Below are positions 15,428-24,178 of a DNA stretch of 45,719 nucleotides, one piece after another (position 1 is the stretch's first letter; each line of letters starts with the position of its first letter). A program made the translations under genes and the position numbers. The notes beneath the pieces were generated by a model. It ran no database searches and was not told the DNA's origin. It saw nothing but the letters and a program-made list of their open reading frames with translations. Source of the DNA: Bacillota bacterium (GTDB lineage Bacteria > Bacillota > Clostridia > Christensenellales > Aristaeellaceae); contig JAEYAR010000176.1 in NCBI GenBank assembly GCA_023404715.1, positions 1 to 45,719 on the forward strand, in the 5' to 3' direction.

Positions 15428-17539
15428 TCATGGAATCTTCGCGTTGGGGTCAGTGCGCTTCACAAAGCCGACACGGGCGCCGTCCCAGGTGAGCGTGCCC
15501 GTGCTGCCCGCGAGCGTGCGCCGCTCCATCACGGCGCGCAGCAGCTTCTCGTTCAGCTCCGGCCCGCCGGCGCGCGCGACGCAGTTCTTCCAGACCGTGA
15601 ATTTGCACCCGTCCCGCCAGCGCGAACAGCCAAACGCGCGGGTGTTCTCTGTAATCGTCCCCTGGCCACAGGCCGGGCAGGGGATCTTCAGGTCCTTCAT
15701 GCCGCTCTTTTTGCGCCCCTTGCGCTCCTCCGGGTCAAAGGCGACGTCGGGCGCGCTCGACGCGGCATATTCGGTCATGCTTCGCGTCAGGCGGACGATG
15801 CCGTCCATAAAGCGCGCGCAGTCCGTCTCGCCGCGCGCGATGCGCGAGAGCTCGCGTTCCCAGCGGCCCGTCGTCTCGGGCGAAGCGATGGATCCCGGCA
15901 CCGCCTCGATGAGGCGCACGCCCTTTGGGGTGGCCATCAGCGAACGCCCTTTGCGCGCGGCATAGCCTACGGCGATCAGCCGTTCGATGATCGCGGCGCG
16001 CGTGGCGGGCGTCCCCAGACCGCCGTCCTTCATGCTCTCGCGCAGCGCTTCATCCTCGATACGCCGGCCCGCGTTTTCCATCTCCCGCAAAATGGAAGCG
16101 TCGGTGTGCTCCCGCGGGGGCTTCGTTCTCTCTTCCCGGACGTTTACCTTCTTGACCTGCCGGGTGTCTCCGGGCGCGAGCGGCGGAAGCGGCGCTTCCT
16201 CCTCTTCGCCCTTCTTGCGTTTTTGCTGCTGGTCCTTGTAGACATCCTTCCAACCGCTTTGGATCACTACGCGGCCGGTGCTGAGAAAGGCGTGCGATTC
16301 AACCTGCGTCACGGCGCGCAGCGCATCGTATTCATACGCGGGATAAAACGCGGCGATGAGCCTGCGCGCCACGAGGTCGAAGAGCTTTTGTTCGTCCGCA
16401 GGCAGCGTAGCCAGGTCCGCCCTCCGCCCCGTCGGCACGATGGCGTGGTGATCGCTGATCTTCGCGTCGTCGAATACGCGGCGCGTGACGGGAAGCTTCT
16501 GCGGCAGGCGCTGCGTCAGCGGCGCATAGGCCTCCGGCAGCGCCCGCATCGCCGAGGCCGCCTTGCCGATCATATCGTGGGGCAAGTAGCGGCTGTCCGT
16601 ACGCGGGTAGGTGACGAGCTTGTAACGCTCGTACAGGCTCTGCGCCGCCTTGAGCGTTCGGCTCGCGGTGAAGCCCAGCGCGTTGTTCGCGTCGCGCTGC
16701 AGGCTGGTCAGGTCGTAAAGCTGCGGCGGCAACTCGCGCTTGCGCTCCTTCTCGCAGGATAAAACCGTCCCGACCCGACCCTTGACCGCGTCGGCGATCT
16801 GCTGGGCGCGCTCGGCGCTCTCGATGCGCTTGGCTTCCGCGTCCTTCGCGGGGTCAAACCAGACGCCCTTGTAGTCCCCGAAGTCCGCCTGTACCGTCCA
16901 ATAGGCCTCCGGGACGAAGGCGTCGATCTCCAGCCGTCTGGCGACGAGCATTTGCAGCGTAGGCGTCTGTACGCGCCCGACGCTGAGCAGCACGTCGTAG
17001 CGCAGCGTAAACGCGCGAGAGAGGTTCATGCCCACGAGCCAGTCCGCCTTGGCCCGGCATCGCGCGCTCTCGTAGAGCGCGTCGTAATCGCTGTCCGGCC
17101 GCAGGGCGGCGAAGCCTTCCTTGATCGCCTCGTCGGTCATCGACGAGATCCACAGCCGGTCCACAGGCCGCTTACATGAAGCGACCTCGTAGATGTAACG
17201 GAAGATCAGCTCGCCCTCGCGTCCGGAGTCCGTAGCGCAGACGATGCGCTCCGTCGCCGCGTCGTTCATCAGCGCCTTCACCACTTTATATTGCGGCCTC
17301 GTCTTGGGAATAACCTTGAGCGGAATTTCGTCCGGCAGGATGGGCAGGTCGTCCTTTCGCCAGCGCTTGTAGCGCTCGTCGATCTCCTCCGGCTCCTTGA
17401 GCGTGACGAGATGCCCGACGGCCCAGGTGACGACCCAGTCGCCCCCGGAGAGGAATCCCTCCCCCCGTCTTGTTGCCCCGAGCACGCGCGCGATGTCGCG
17501 CGCGACCGAGGGCTTCTCGGCGACGACGAGTGTGGACAT
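15428..17539 (-). CDS. topB: DNA topoisomerase III (type IA)
   Basis: Seen: 703 aa from the ATG at 17539, with AAGGAGGG 7 nt upstream; a frame 10 codons longer is less likely. The Toprim domain shows VAEKPSVARDIARVLGA and ATDSGREGELIFRYIYEVA. The active-site Tyr lies in YPRTDSRYLP near residue 311. The C-terminus carries a topoisomerase-type four-Cys zinc motif (CPACGQG...GCSRWRDGC) near 640-680. An insertion rich in Lys/Glu (QQQKRKKGEEEEAPLPP) sits near residue 450. Known: relaxes and decatenates DNA through a 5'-phosphotyrosyl single-strand break. It lies directly downstream of dnaB on the same strand, about 108 bp apart, with a possible terminator between. Confidence 0.95.
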   Translation of the reverse strand: MSTLVVAEKPSVARDIARVLGATRRGEGFLSGGDWVVTWAVGHLVTLKEPEEIDERYKRWRKDDLPILPDEIPLKVIPKTRPQYKVVKALMNDAATERIVCATDSGREGELIFRYIYEVASCKRPVDRLWISSMTDEAIKEGFAALRPDSDYDALYESARCRAKADWLVGMNLSRAFTLRYDVLLSVGRVQTPTLQMLVARRLEIDAFVPEAYWTVQADFGDYKGVWFDPAKDAEAKRIESAERAQQIADAVKGRVGTVLSCEKERKRELPPQLYDLTSLQRDANNALGFTASRTLKAAQSLYERYKLVTYPRTDSRYLPHDMIGKAASAMRALPEAYAPLTQRLPQKLPVTRRVFDDAKISDHHAIVPTGRRADLATLPADEQKLFDLVARRLIAAFYPAYEYDALRAVTQVESHAFLSTGRVVIQSGWKDVYKDQQQKRKKGEEEEAPLPPLAPGDTRQVKKVNVREERTKPPREHTDASILREMENAGRRIEDEALRESMKDGGLGTPATRAAIIERLIAVGYAARKGRSLMATPKGVRLIEAVPGSIASPETTGRWERELSRIARGETDCARFMDGIVRLTRSMTEYAASSAPDVAFDPEERKGRKKSGMKDLKIPCPACGQGTITENTRAFGCSRWRDGCKFTVWKNCVARAGGPELNEKLLRAVMERRTLAGSTGTLTWDGARVGFVKRTDPNAKIP

Positions 17540-17565
17540 CAGGATGCCCTCCTTCATGCAGGGTT

Positions 17566-17602
17566 TCAAAAAGCGCGCCCCCCGCGTTCGGGGTTACGCG
17601 CT
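17566..17602 (-). terminator. Possible terminator between dnaB and topB
   Basis: On the minus strand a GC-rich hairpin (CCCCG AACG CGGGG with flanking GCGC pairs) is followed by CTTTTTG, just before the topB ribosome-binding site. It may only attenuate transcription. Confidence 0.45.
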
Positions 17603-17647
17603 GAGGGATGATATGCGGGGCGTGGGCAAGCGGCCTTCTACCATCCT

Positions 17648-18982
17648 TCACTGCTGCTGCAGCGAGGCGAAACGCGTGTATTGCCCCAGCCATGCAAGCT
17701 TCACGGTGCCCAGCGGGCCGTTTCTCTGCTTGGCGACGATGACCTCCGCGATGTTCTTGTCCTCCGTGTTGGGGTCGTAGTACTCCTCGCGGTGCAAGAA
17801 CATGACGATATCCGCGTCCTGCTCGATCGAGCCGGAATCGCGCAGGTCCGAGAGGATCGGCCGCTTGTCGCTGCGCTGTGCGCCCGCGCGCGAAAGCTGC
17901 GCGAGCGCGAGCATGGGCACGTTCAGCTCCTTGGCGATGCCCTTGAGCGCGCGGGAAATCTCGCTGACCTCGTTTTGGCGGTTTTCTACGCGCCCGTCCG
18001 CGCTCATGAGCTGCAGGTAATCGACCATGATCAGGTCGAGCCCGCGCTCCATTTTCAGGCGGCGGCAGCGCGAGCGCAGCTGCGAGGGCGTAATGCCGGA
18101 CGTATCGTCGATGTACAGGTTCGCCGCAGCCATCGGCCCCAGCGCCTTGGAAAGGGCGAGCCAGTCCTCGTCCCGCAGCGTGCCGTGCCGGACGCTCTGC
18201 ATATCCACGCGCGCGTCCGCGCACAGGAGGCGCATCGCAAGCTGATCGCGCGGCATTTCCAAAGAGAACGCCGCCACGGTCCGCCCGGCGATGACCGCCG
18301 CGTGCGAGAGCACGTTCATGCCAAACGACGTCTTGCCCATCGAAGGGCGCGCGCCGACGAGCACGAGCTCGCCGCCGTGCAGACCCGTGAGCAGGTTGTC
18401 CAGGTCGACGAAGCCCGTCGGCACGCCGTCGATGCCGCCCTTGAGGCGCGATAGCGTCTCGATACGCTGATAGGTATCGGGCAAGATGTCGGCGATGTGC
18501 ACGAGCGTCGAGCCCTCCGACCTGCGCATGACGATGTCGAAGATGGACTTTTCCGCACGCCCCAGGATCTCAGGCACAGGATCCTGCTGCGTATAAGAGT
18601 CCTGCGAGATCTCGTTAGAGGCCTTGATGAGCTTGCGCAGCGTCGCCTTTTCGTCGACGATTTGGATATAGGCCTTGACATTGGCGGTCGTGGGCACATA
18701 CTGCGAAATCTCGAGCACATACCCGATGCCGCCCACGCCCTCGAGCGTGCCGCGCCGGTTGAGCTCCTCGTCCAAGGTCACGATGTCCACCGGCTGCCCG
18801 GCGGTGTGCAGCTTGTGCATGGCGTCGAACAGCTCCCGGTTGGCCGGGTGGTAAAAGTCTTCTTCCGTGAGCGACTCCATCGCCTGAGAGAGGGCCTCAT
18901 GGTCCTGCAGCATCGCGCCCAGAACCGAGCGTTCCGCATCCAGGTTATTCGGCGGCACGCGGCCCAAGCGTTCGTCTTCCAT
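17648..18982 (-). CDS. dnaB: Replicative DNA helicase DnaB
   Basis: Seen: 444 aa, typical length. The N-terminal primase-interaction domain begins PPNNLDAERSVLGAMLQDHE. The RecA-like ATPase domain has Walker A GARPSMGKTSFGMN near 208-220, DLIMVDYLQLM as Walker B, QNEVSEISRALKGIAKEL, and a DLRDSGSIEQDAD arginine-finger region. The frame ends LASLQQQ. Known: ring hexamer that unwinds the chromosome ahead of the fork (the DnaC/DnaB-type replicative helicase of Bacillota). It follows rplI by 33 bp, the classic yybS-rplI-dnaB gene order. Confidence 0.97.
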   Translation of the reverse strand: MEDERLGRVPPNNLDAERSVLGAMLQDHEALSQAMESLTEEDFYHPANRELFDAMHKLHTAGQPVDIVTLDEELNRRGTLEGVGGIGYVLEISQYVPTTANVKAYIQIVDEKATLRKLIKASNEISQDSYTQQDPVPEILGRAEKSIFDIVMRRSEGSTLVHIADILPDTYQRIETLSRLKGGIDGVPTGFVDLDNLLTGLHGGELVLVGARPSMGKTSFGMNVLSHAAVIAGRTVAAFSLEMPRDQLAMRLLCADARVDMQSVRHGTLRDEDWLALSKALGPMAAANLYIDDTSGITPSQLRSRCRRLKMERGLDLIMVDYLQLMSADGRVENRQNEVSEISRALKGIAKELNVPMLALAQLSRAGAQRSDKRPILSDLRDSGSIEQDADIVMFLHREEYYDPNTEDKNIAEVIVAKQRNGPLGTVKLAWLGQYTRFASLQQQ

Positions 18983-19015
18983 GCCCCATTCCCCCCCAGC
19001 AAAGCCCCTTTGGGA

Positions 19016-19465
19016 TTACTTGGTCGCCTCGATCTTCACCGTCATCTTGGCGGTGATGCCCGCGTACAGCCAGACGGAGACCTCGGTATCCGTCGCCGTA
19101 CGGATGGGCTCAGGCAGCTCGATCTTGCGTTTTTCGATCTTTACGCCGTGCTGCTTCGCCAGCGCGTCTGCGATCTCCTGCGCGGTGACGGAGCCGTACA
19201 GCCTGCCGCCTTCGCCGCAGCGCGCGCTCACGCGGATCACGCGGCCCGCGAGCTTGCCCGCCAACGCCTGCGCCTCCGCTCGGCGCACGTCCTCCCGATG
19301 CTGCTCGGCGGACTTCGCCTTTTGTACGGCGTTGAGCGCCGAGGGGGTCGCCTCGACCGCCAGCTTCTTGGGGAATAAAAAGTTGCGCGCGAAGCCGTCC
19401 GAGGCTTCGATGATTTGATCCTTCTTGCCTGTTCCCTTGACGTCTTGCAGCAAAATAACCTTCAT
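19016..19465 (-). CDS. rplI: 50S ribosomal protein bL9
   Basis: Seen: 149 aa, family length. The N-terminal rRNA-binding domain has the canonical MKVILLQDVKGTGKKDQI, then EASDGFARNFLFPKKLAVEA. A long connecting helix (ALNAVQKAKSAEQHREDVRR) leads to a C-terminal domain containing GRLYGSVTAQEIADALAKQH. Known: binds the base of the L1 stalk on 23S rRNA. Its start directly abuts the stop of the upstream YybS-like gene, so the genes are very probably translated from one message with dnaB. Confidence 0.97.
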   Translation of the reverse strand: MKVILLQDVKGTGKKDQIIEASDGFARNFLFPKKLAVEATPSALNAVQKAKSAEQHREDVRRAEAQALAGKLAGRVIRVSARCGEGGRLYGSVTAQEIADALAKQHGVKIEKRKIELPEPIRTATDTEVSVWLYAGITAKMTVKIEATK

Positions 19466-20536
19466 TTAAAAATCATCCTCTCCATCGTCGCCGCCATTCA
19501 TGCCGTCCGGCGGAAACGGTATTTTCCTTTGTCCCCGAAGTCCGATCATCTCGTCCATCAAGCCCAGAATCAGCAGCACGAAGCGCAGCAACACAAAGCC
19601 CAGCAGAGCGATCGCCGCGCGCCCCATGCGCCGCACGCCGTGCGCGTGCGCCTGATAGTCGATCACCGCCAGCCCCTGCAGGCTGATGATGAGGCTCGCC
19701 GCCTCCCACACGACGTAGACGGTCCGCGAAAGCGCGCTCAGGCCCATCCAGCTGAGCAGGAAAAGCGCGAGCAGCGTAGCCCCCAGCGCCCGCACCGAGC
19801 CCTTGGGCAGCTTCCATGCGCGCAGCGGCAGAAAATCCACCGCCTCCCCCCGCTGCCTCGCGGCAAAGCGCGGCAGCAGCGTCGCCAGCGCGCCGCCGAG
19901 GATCGATCCGGTCACCCACTGGCTCGGCATCGCCAGGCGCAGGCTCTGATCCAGATAGAGCATGAGGGAGCGCGTAAGCTCCGCGCGCGCCTGCGCCGTA
20001 AGCTGAAAGTATTCGCCCATCGGCACGAGCACGTCCATGTCCGGCGGCAGTTTGAACAGGCCGTTCGCGTACATCGAGTACAATAGCGTATCCGTCTGCG
20101 GCATGCGCGAGAGCATCGACTCCAGCGCGCCGACCAGCCCGCCGACGAGGTCGCCCCCCGCCAGCCATGTGCCCACGCCCAGGGCCGCGCCCCCGCAGCC
20201 GAGCAGCAGCAGGCCTGTTATGCCCGCAGCCTTTGAGAAGGGAACGCCTCGATCCATGGCGATCAGCGCATAGACGCTGGGCGGCAGCAGCACGAGCGCC
20301 ACCACCAGGGCCATCGGCGCGCCCAGGAGCCAACCCATAAACCCTACCGCGATCGCGCCGCAGCCCAGGTAGCACACCGGACCTGCCTTGACGCCCATAT
20401 AGCCCAGCACGGCCGGCATCACGAGCGCCAGCGCAGGCAGCATGAAGAGCAGGCCGCCAAACAGCCATAGGACAATCCACAGCAGCGTAAAGAACGCCGT
20501 CCAGCCCCACTTATTCGAGCGTCTTAAACTTTCCAT
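19466..20536 (-). CDS. DUF2232/YybS-like multi-pass membrane protein
   Basis: Seen: 356 aa from the ATG at 20536, preceded by GGAGAGG; a frame 8 codons longer exists. Predicted helices fill most of the protein (WTAFFTLLWIVLWLFGGLLF at the start, a central amphipathic segment about residues 170-200, then helices to about 320), with a short acidic C-terminus. Known: YybS/DUF2232 proteins are encoded immediately upstream of rplI and dnaB in many Bacillota, usually with the phosphodiesterase gene gdpP between. Here gdpP is missing and the gene touches rplI. Possibly a permease-like membrane component; no function established. Confidence 0.85.
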   Translation of the reverse strand: MESLRRSNKWGWTAFFTLLWIVLWLFGGLLFMLPALALVMPAVLGYMGVKAGPVCYLGCGAIAVGFMGWLLGAPMALVVALVLLPPSVYALIAMDRGVPFSKAAGITGLLLLGCGGAALGVGTWLAGGDLVGGLVGALESMLSRMPQTDTLLYSMYANGLFKLPPDMDVLVPMGEYFQLTAQARAELTRSLMLYLDQSLRLAMPSQWVTGSILGGALATLLPRFAARQRGEAVDFLPLRAWKLPKGSVRALGATLLALFLLSWMGLSALSRTVYVVWEAASLIISLQGLAVIDYQAHAHGVRRMGRAAIALLGFVLLRFVLLILGLMDEMIGLRGQRKIPFPPDGMNGGDDGEDDF

Positions 20537-20679
20537 AGCCTCTCCACGATTTGTTTTCATGCCCCAAACAGGCAGACCTTCGGGTTGTTCTGGAGAGTAT
20601 TCTGCATCCCCTTTTCATCTTCCTGCCTGCAAAGCAAAAAAAACAACGGCGCAGATGTTTTAGGCCGCGGCGCTTGGCC

Positions 20680-20709
20680 TTGCGTTGCGCTCGCAATGCG
20701 CTGTATAAT
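20680..20709 (+). promoter_or_regulatory. Candidate promoter of the DJ-1/PfpI gene
   Basis: TTGCGT - 18 bp - TATAAT on the plus strand, 54 bp before the ATG at 20764. Confidence 0.5.
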
Positions 20710-20763
20710 TCATGTATATCATATCAAGCGAGCCGCGTGGATGGCTTGAAAGGAAGGCGCACG

Positions 20764-21363
20764 ATGAGTGACGCATGCCGCACCGTACTGTTCGTTCTCC
20801 TGAACCAGTACGCCGATTGGGAGGCCGCCTACCTCTCCTCCGCCCTGAACCTGCTGGGCCAAGAACGCTTTTGTGTGCGGACCGTATCGCTGACGAAGGA
20901 GCCCGTCTCCTCCATCGGCGGCTTCCGCGCCCTGCCGGACTACGCCATCGGCGATATCCCCGATTACGAGGGCTTGATGTTGATCGGCGGCATGTCCTGG
21001 CGGTCCGAAGAAGCCCGTCGTGTAATTCCCCTCGTTCACGATGCGCGCACGCGCGGCAAGATGCTCGGCGGCATCTGCGACGCGGTGTGCTTTCTCGGCA
21101 CAGCCGGCGCGCTTAACGACGTGCGCCACACGGCTAACGACCTGAGCGAGTTGAAGGCGCGGGCGGGCGATGCCTATCGCGGCGAAGCGCTCTTCCTGCC
21201 TCGCCAGGCGGTGCGGGATCAGCGCGTCGTCACGGCGAACGGCACAGCCCCGCTCGAGTTCGCCCGGGAGGCGCTGCTGGCCCTGGACGCGGCGCCGGAG
21301 AGCGAAATTATGGGCTGGTACAATTTCTACAAGCTCGGCTTTTACACGGCGTCCATGAGATGA
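20764..21363 (+). CDS. DJ-1/PfpI-family glutamine-amidotransferase-like protein
   Basis: Seen: 199 aa from the ATG at 20764 (AAAGGAAGG upstream). The fold pattern is the DJ-1/PfpI alpha/beta type: strand TVLFVLLNQYADWEAAYL, then YEGLMLIGGMSW, and the nucleophile-elbow Cys in GKMLGGICDAVCFLGTAGAL, followed by RHTAND. A Glu in the first strand (DWEAAYL) matches the family's conserved acidic residue near the Cys. Known: members act as deglycases, chaperones or cysteine hydrolases; specific activity cannot be inferred. It stands alone on the plus strand between minus-strand blocks. Confidence 0.88.
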   Translation: MSDACRTVLFVLLNQYADWEAAYLSSALNLLGQERFCVRTVSLTKEPVSSIGGFRALPDYAIGDIPDYEGLMLIGGMSWRSEEARRVIPLVHDARTRGKMLGGICDAVCFLGTAGALNDVRHTANDLSELKARAGDAYRGEALFLPRQAVRDQRVVTANGTAPLEFAREALLALDAAPESEIMGWYNFYKLGFYTASMR

Positions 21364-21384
21364 CATGAAAAATACGGCAAAAAG

Positions 21385-21432
21385 GCCTTGCGAGGGCGAA
21401 ACGGATCGCCGCCCACCGCAAGGCAGCTTTTT
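21385..21432. terminator. Bidirectional terminator between convergent genes
   Basis: Stem GCCTTGCG (21385-21392) with CGCAAGGC (21417-21424), then CTTTTTT on the plus strand. On the minus strand the same stem is followed by CTTTTTG. It overlaps the stop of the 21432-22019 gene. Confidence 0.7.
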
Positions 21433-22019
21433 TACTTTTTCTTGCCCTCTGTTTCAATTGATTCCAAATGAAACTTATCCCTTAAAAACACCTGATACTC
21501 CGGTTGACCGGCCGCGCTTTCATATTCCTGACGTACCGTGCGCGCGATCCAGCCTCGCATCGTCTCGGTCAGCTCTTCATACCGCTCTACGACGATCTTT
21601 TTCTCGGCGGCCGCACGCAGAATCGCCTCATATGCATCCGGGACGTACTCGCACGCGTCGACCGGCACCTCCCGCCGAGTCCAAAATGCGTAGGGGATAT
21701 CGGGCTGCTCTGCACACCCCGGCGCGCTGTGCGCGGCATAGATATAACCGTCCACGCCTTCGTACGTTTCCGGCAGGGCGCCGGGGTAATACTCCTGTAA
21801 TCGAAGCCGACCGTCCGGCCCAAAGCCGTAGCTCGCCCACGTATGATACGCCCCTGCATGCGCGAAGCCGATGCGCTGGCAGTGAAGCTCGACCGCGTTG
21901 CTGAGATACACGAGCGTGTTCTCCCGCCGCGCCGATAGGTAGACGAGCGCCCGTCCGTGGTTCGATACGTGCGGCCTCAGCACGCTAAGGCCCGGCGTCC
22001 TCGACGCATGGTAATACAT
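21432..22019 (-). CDS. Conserved hypothetical protein (MYYHxS...LxPHxSNHG type)
   Basis: Seen: 195 aa from the ATG at 22019, 6 nt after GGAGGG; the much longer open frame upstream overlaps the previous gene and is rejected. The protein opens MYYHASRTPGLSVLRPHVSN and contains HGRALVYLSARRENTLVYLS, YYPGALPETYEGVDGYIYAA and PYAFWTRREVPVD. I recall proteins of this pattern as a conserved hypothetical family in Clostridia, with no known function. No signal peptide. It follows the TIGR04076-like gene by 19 bp. The C-terminus is Lys-rich. Confidence 0.8.
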   Translation of the reverse strand: MYYHASRTPGLSVLRPHVSNHGRALVYLSARRENTLVYLSNAVELHCQRIGFAHAGAYHTWASYGFGPDGRLRLQEYYPGALPETYEGVDGYIYAAHSAPGCAEQPDIPYAFWTRREVPVDACEYVPDAYEAILRAAAEKKIVVERYEELTETMRGWIARTVRQEYESAAGQPEYQVFLRDKFHLESIETEGKKK

Positions 22020-22038
22020 GTGCTTCCCTCCGGTTTTG

Positions 22039-22320
22039 TCAAACGTCCAGATGGCGCGCGACGAGATGGAACCGCACGCAGCCATCCGCGCAGACGAAGT
22101 CGATCTCGTGCTTGGCGTGCCCCCCGCGCAGCCGGTAATCCCCGCCGCAACGCGCGACCTCGCATAGCGTATGCAGGGCCGCCATGGTCTTGGGACAAAA
22201 CCCTGCCGGGCATGCATAGCCACAGGTAAAAGCGTCGCCTGCCTCAAACCCCATCCGGCATTCCCGCACCGCGGTCACCGAAATGTCAAACGTCCAATCC
22301 TCTACGATCGTCTTTTTCAT
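22039..22320 (-). CDS. TIGR04076-like small Cys-containing protein
   Basis: Seen: 93 aa from the ATG at 22320 (AAGAGGG upstream). The order of conserved features is CRMGFEAGDAFTCGYACPAG, then FCPKTMAALHTLCEVARCGG, then HEIDFVCADGCVRFHLVARH. This matches the TIGR04076 family (C...GD.F......CP; a central L..L..G; a late C-x-DG). Cysteines at several conserved positions suggest metal binding or redox chemistry, but no activity is established. Cytosolic. It lies 31 bp after the sensor kinase on the same strand, probably in the same transcript. Confidence 0.8.
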   Translation of the reverse strand: MKKTIVEDWTFDISVTAVRECRMGFEAGDAFTCGYACPAGFCPKTMAALHTLCEVARCGGDYRLRGGHAKHEIDFVCADGCVRFHLVARHLDV

Positions 22321-22351
22321 GGTTCGCCCTCTTTCCACGTCCTTCCGCCCG

Positions 22352-24175
22352 TCACAGCCGGATCTGTTCGTCGTCCGAGACGTACCTGCGGAAGGGCAGG
22401 ACGATCAGCACGTCCGTGCCCCCTTCCGCCTCCTCACAGCGCGTAATGCGCAGTTCGCTCTTCTCTCCAAAGATGAGCGTCAGCCGTTTGTGCACGTTGG
22501 CCACGCCGATGGACCCGTTCTCGCTTTCCTTGCGGGGGATCGTGTAGTCCTCCGGAACGCCCCGTCCGTTGTCGAAGATCGTGATGCAGATCAGCCCGCC
22601 GGCCTTTTGCGCCTTAATGCGCACCACGCCGCCGCTGCGGCCCGCCAGGCCGTGCTGCACCGCGTTTTCGACCAGCGGCTGCAGGCTGAGCTTGGGCAGC
22701 TGCGCCTGCTGCGTCTCCTCCGGCGCCTCGATCTCCAGTCGGATATTGTCCTCGTACGCCACCTGCATCAGGCTGAAGTACTGGCGCACGTTCTCCAGCT
22801 CCTCCCGCAGGGGAACCACGTCGCGCCCGTCGCGCAGCACATAGCGCATCATCTTTGAGAGCAGAATGATCAGCCCCGCCGTCTTTTCATCCTCTCCGCG
22901 CAGCGCGCTCATATGCAGGATATTGAGCGCGTTGTACAGGAAATGCGGGTTCGTCTGATAGCGCAGGGCCAGCAGCTCGTTTTCCTTCTCGCGCAGGCGC
23001 ACGTTGTAATTCTCCTCGATCAGGCTGTCGATCTTGACCGCCATGTCGTTGAACGCGCCCATCAGCACGTTGAACTCGTCGCGCGTGGCTGGCAGCTGCA
23101 CGTTGAAGTCGCCGTGGCTCGTCTGGTCGATCGCCAGCATCAGCCGGTGAATGGGTCGGGCCATGGCGCGAGAGAGGGATACGCTGAGCAAAAGGCACAG
23201 CAGCAGCGCTAGCAGGGAAACCGCTACGAACGTCGCGGCGATATTGCTCAGCGCCGCGGACATGATGCTGCTCTCCGGCACGACGGAGACGATCTTCCAC
23301 CCGGTCAGCAAACTCTGGTAGCATACGAGGCAGCGTTCCCCCTCGTAGGCGCCCTGCACCTCGCCTTCCGACCCTTGCAGCAAGTCGGTCTGCGCCGCGT
23401 CCAGCTGCGTCATCCTGCGATTCTCGTCTATGTGCGAGACCACCGCGCCCGCCGCATCCACGATCAAATACTGCGCGCCCTCGTACGGCGTGGAATCGCT
23501 GAGCGTTTCGCGCAGGTAGGTTTCCAGCATGCTGATGACGAGCACCGGCTTTTCGACCGCCTCGGGCAGATAGGTCAGCCTGCCGTCCCGCAGCTGATAC
23601 AGGTTCAGTTCCCCGACGAGGGAGATGAGGTAGCGGTTAGCGACCGGCGCGTCGCTGAGCGACGTATGGCCGAAAGCCTCCGTAAAGTCGTAGGTGGAAA
23701 CCCAGAAGGGGTATTCGCCGCCCTCCCTCGCCCTACGATAGAACGGCGCGTTCTCCAGGTTATAGATCGACGTGTACGTCGCGTTGCGGTTGTAGACGAC
23801 CACGTCCGAGCGCAGGAACTGCACCTGGAACACCCCGTCGGCGTGCAGCAGATAGGTATTGAGCACGTCGGAGAGCGCGCGATTGGCCGCCGCCGGGCTT
23901 ATCTTCGACGCGTCATAGGTCGTAAAAAAGCGGAACAGATCCCCATCCCGCATGAGGTCGCCGTAGAGATCCTTCACCTCTTGAAACGCCTGGTTCAGCT
24001 TCTCGCTCGCGCGGGCCATGGTCTGCCGGATGTCGGTGCGCGTATAGGAGAGCGCCATCTCTACCTGTTGATAGAAGTAGATGCCGCTGAGCAGCAGGAT
24101 GGTCAGCAGGCTCACCGCCAGCATATTGCGCAGGATTCTGGAAGAAAAGCTCATCGGCCAAAGCGCCTTTTTCAC
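22352..24175 (-). CDS. YesM-type sensor histidine kinase
   Basis: Seen: 607 aa, GTG start behind AGGAGGG and only 3 bp after the response-regulator stop. Helix 1 at about 14-34 (MLAVSLLTILLLSGIYFY), an extracellular Cache-like sensor of about 240 residues, helix 2 near 290-315 (VAVSLLALLLCLLLSVSL), HAMP (ARPIHRLMLAIDQTSHGDFN), a His_kinase domain with phospho-acceptor motif YQTNPHFLYNALNILHMSAL near 405-415, and an ATPase domain with N-box LQPLVENAVQHGL and G-box DNGRGVPEDY. Known: this class senses extracellular sugars and pairs with AraC-type regulators. Genetic context (GH127 upstream) suggests a plant-type arabinoside signal. Intact, unlike the second kinase in the window. Confidence 0.95.
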   Translation of the reverse strand: MKKALWPMSFSSRILRNMLAVSLLTILLLSGIYFYQQVEMALSYTRTDIRQTMARASEKLNQAFQEVKDLYGDLMRDGDLFRFFTTYDASKISPAAANRALSDVLNTYLLHADGVFQVQFLRSDVVVYNRNATYTSIYNLENAPFYRRAREGGEYPFWVSTYDFTEAFGHTSLSDAPVANRYLISLVGELNLYQLRDGRLTYLPEAVEKPVLVISMLETYLRETLSDSTPYEGAQYLIVDAAGAVVSHIDENRRMTQLDAAQTDLLQGSEGEVQGAYEGERCLVCYQSLLTGWKIVSVVPESSIMSAALSNIAATFVAVSLLALLLCLLLSVSLSRAMARPIHRLMLAIDQTSHGDFNVQLPATRDEFNVLMGAFNDMAVKIDSLIEENYNVRLREKENELLALRYQTNPHFLYNALNILHMSALRGEDEKTAGLIILLSKMMRYVLRDGRDVVPLREELENVRQYFSLMQVAYEDNIRLEIEAPEETQQAQLPKLSLQPLVENAVQHGLAGRSGGVVRIKAQKAGGLICITIFDNGRGVPEDYTIPRKESENGSIGVANVHKRLTLIFGEKSELRITRCEEAEGGTDVLIVLPFRRYVSDDEQIRL

Positions 24176-24178
24176 GCG

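Noticed and set aside
22020..22247. Extension of the 195-aa hypothetical protein
   Set aside because: It overlaps the TIGR04076-like gene in another frame; the ATG at 22019 follows GGAGGG.
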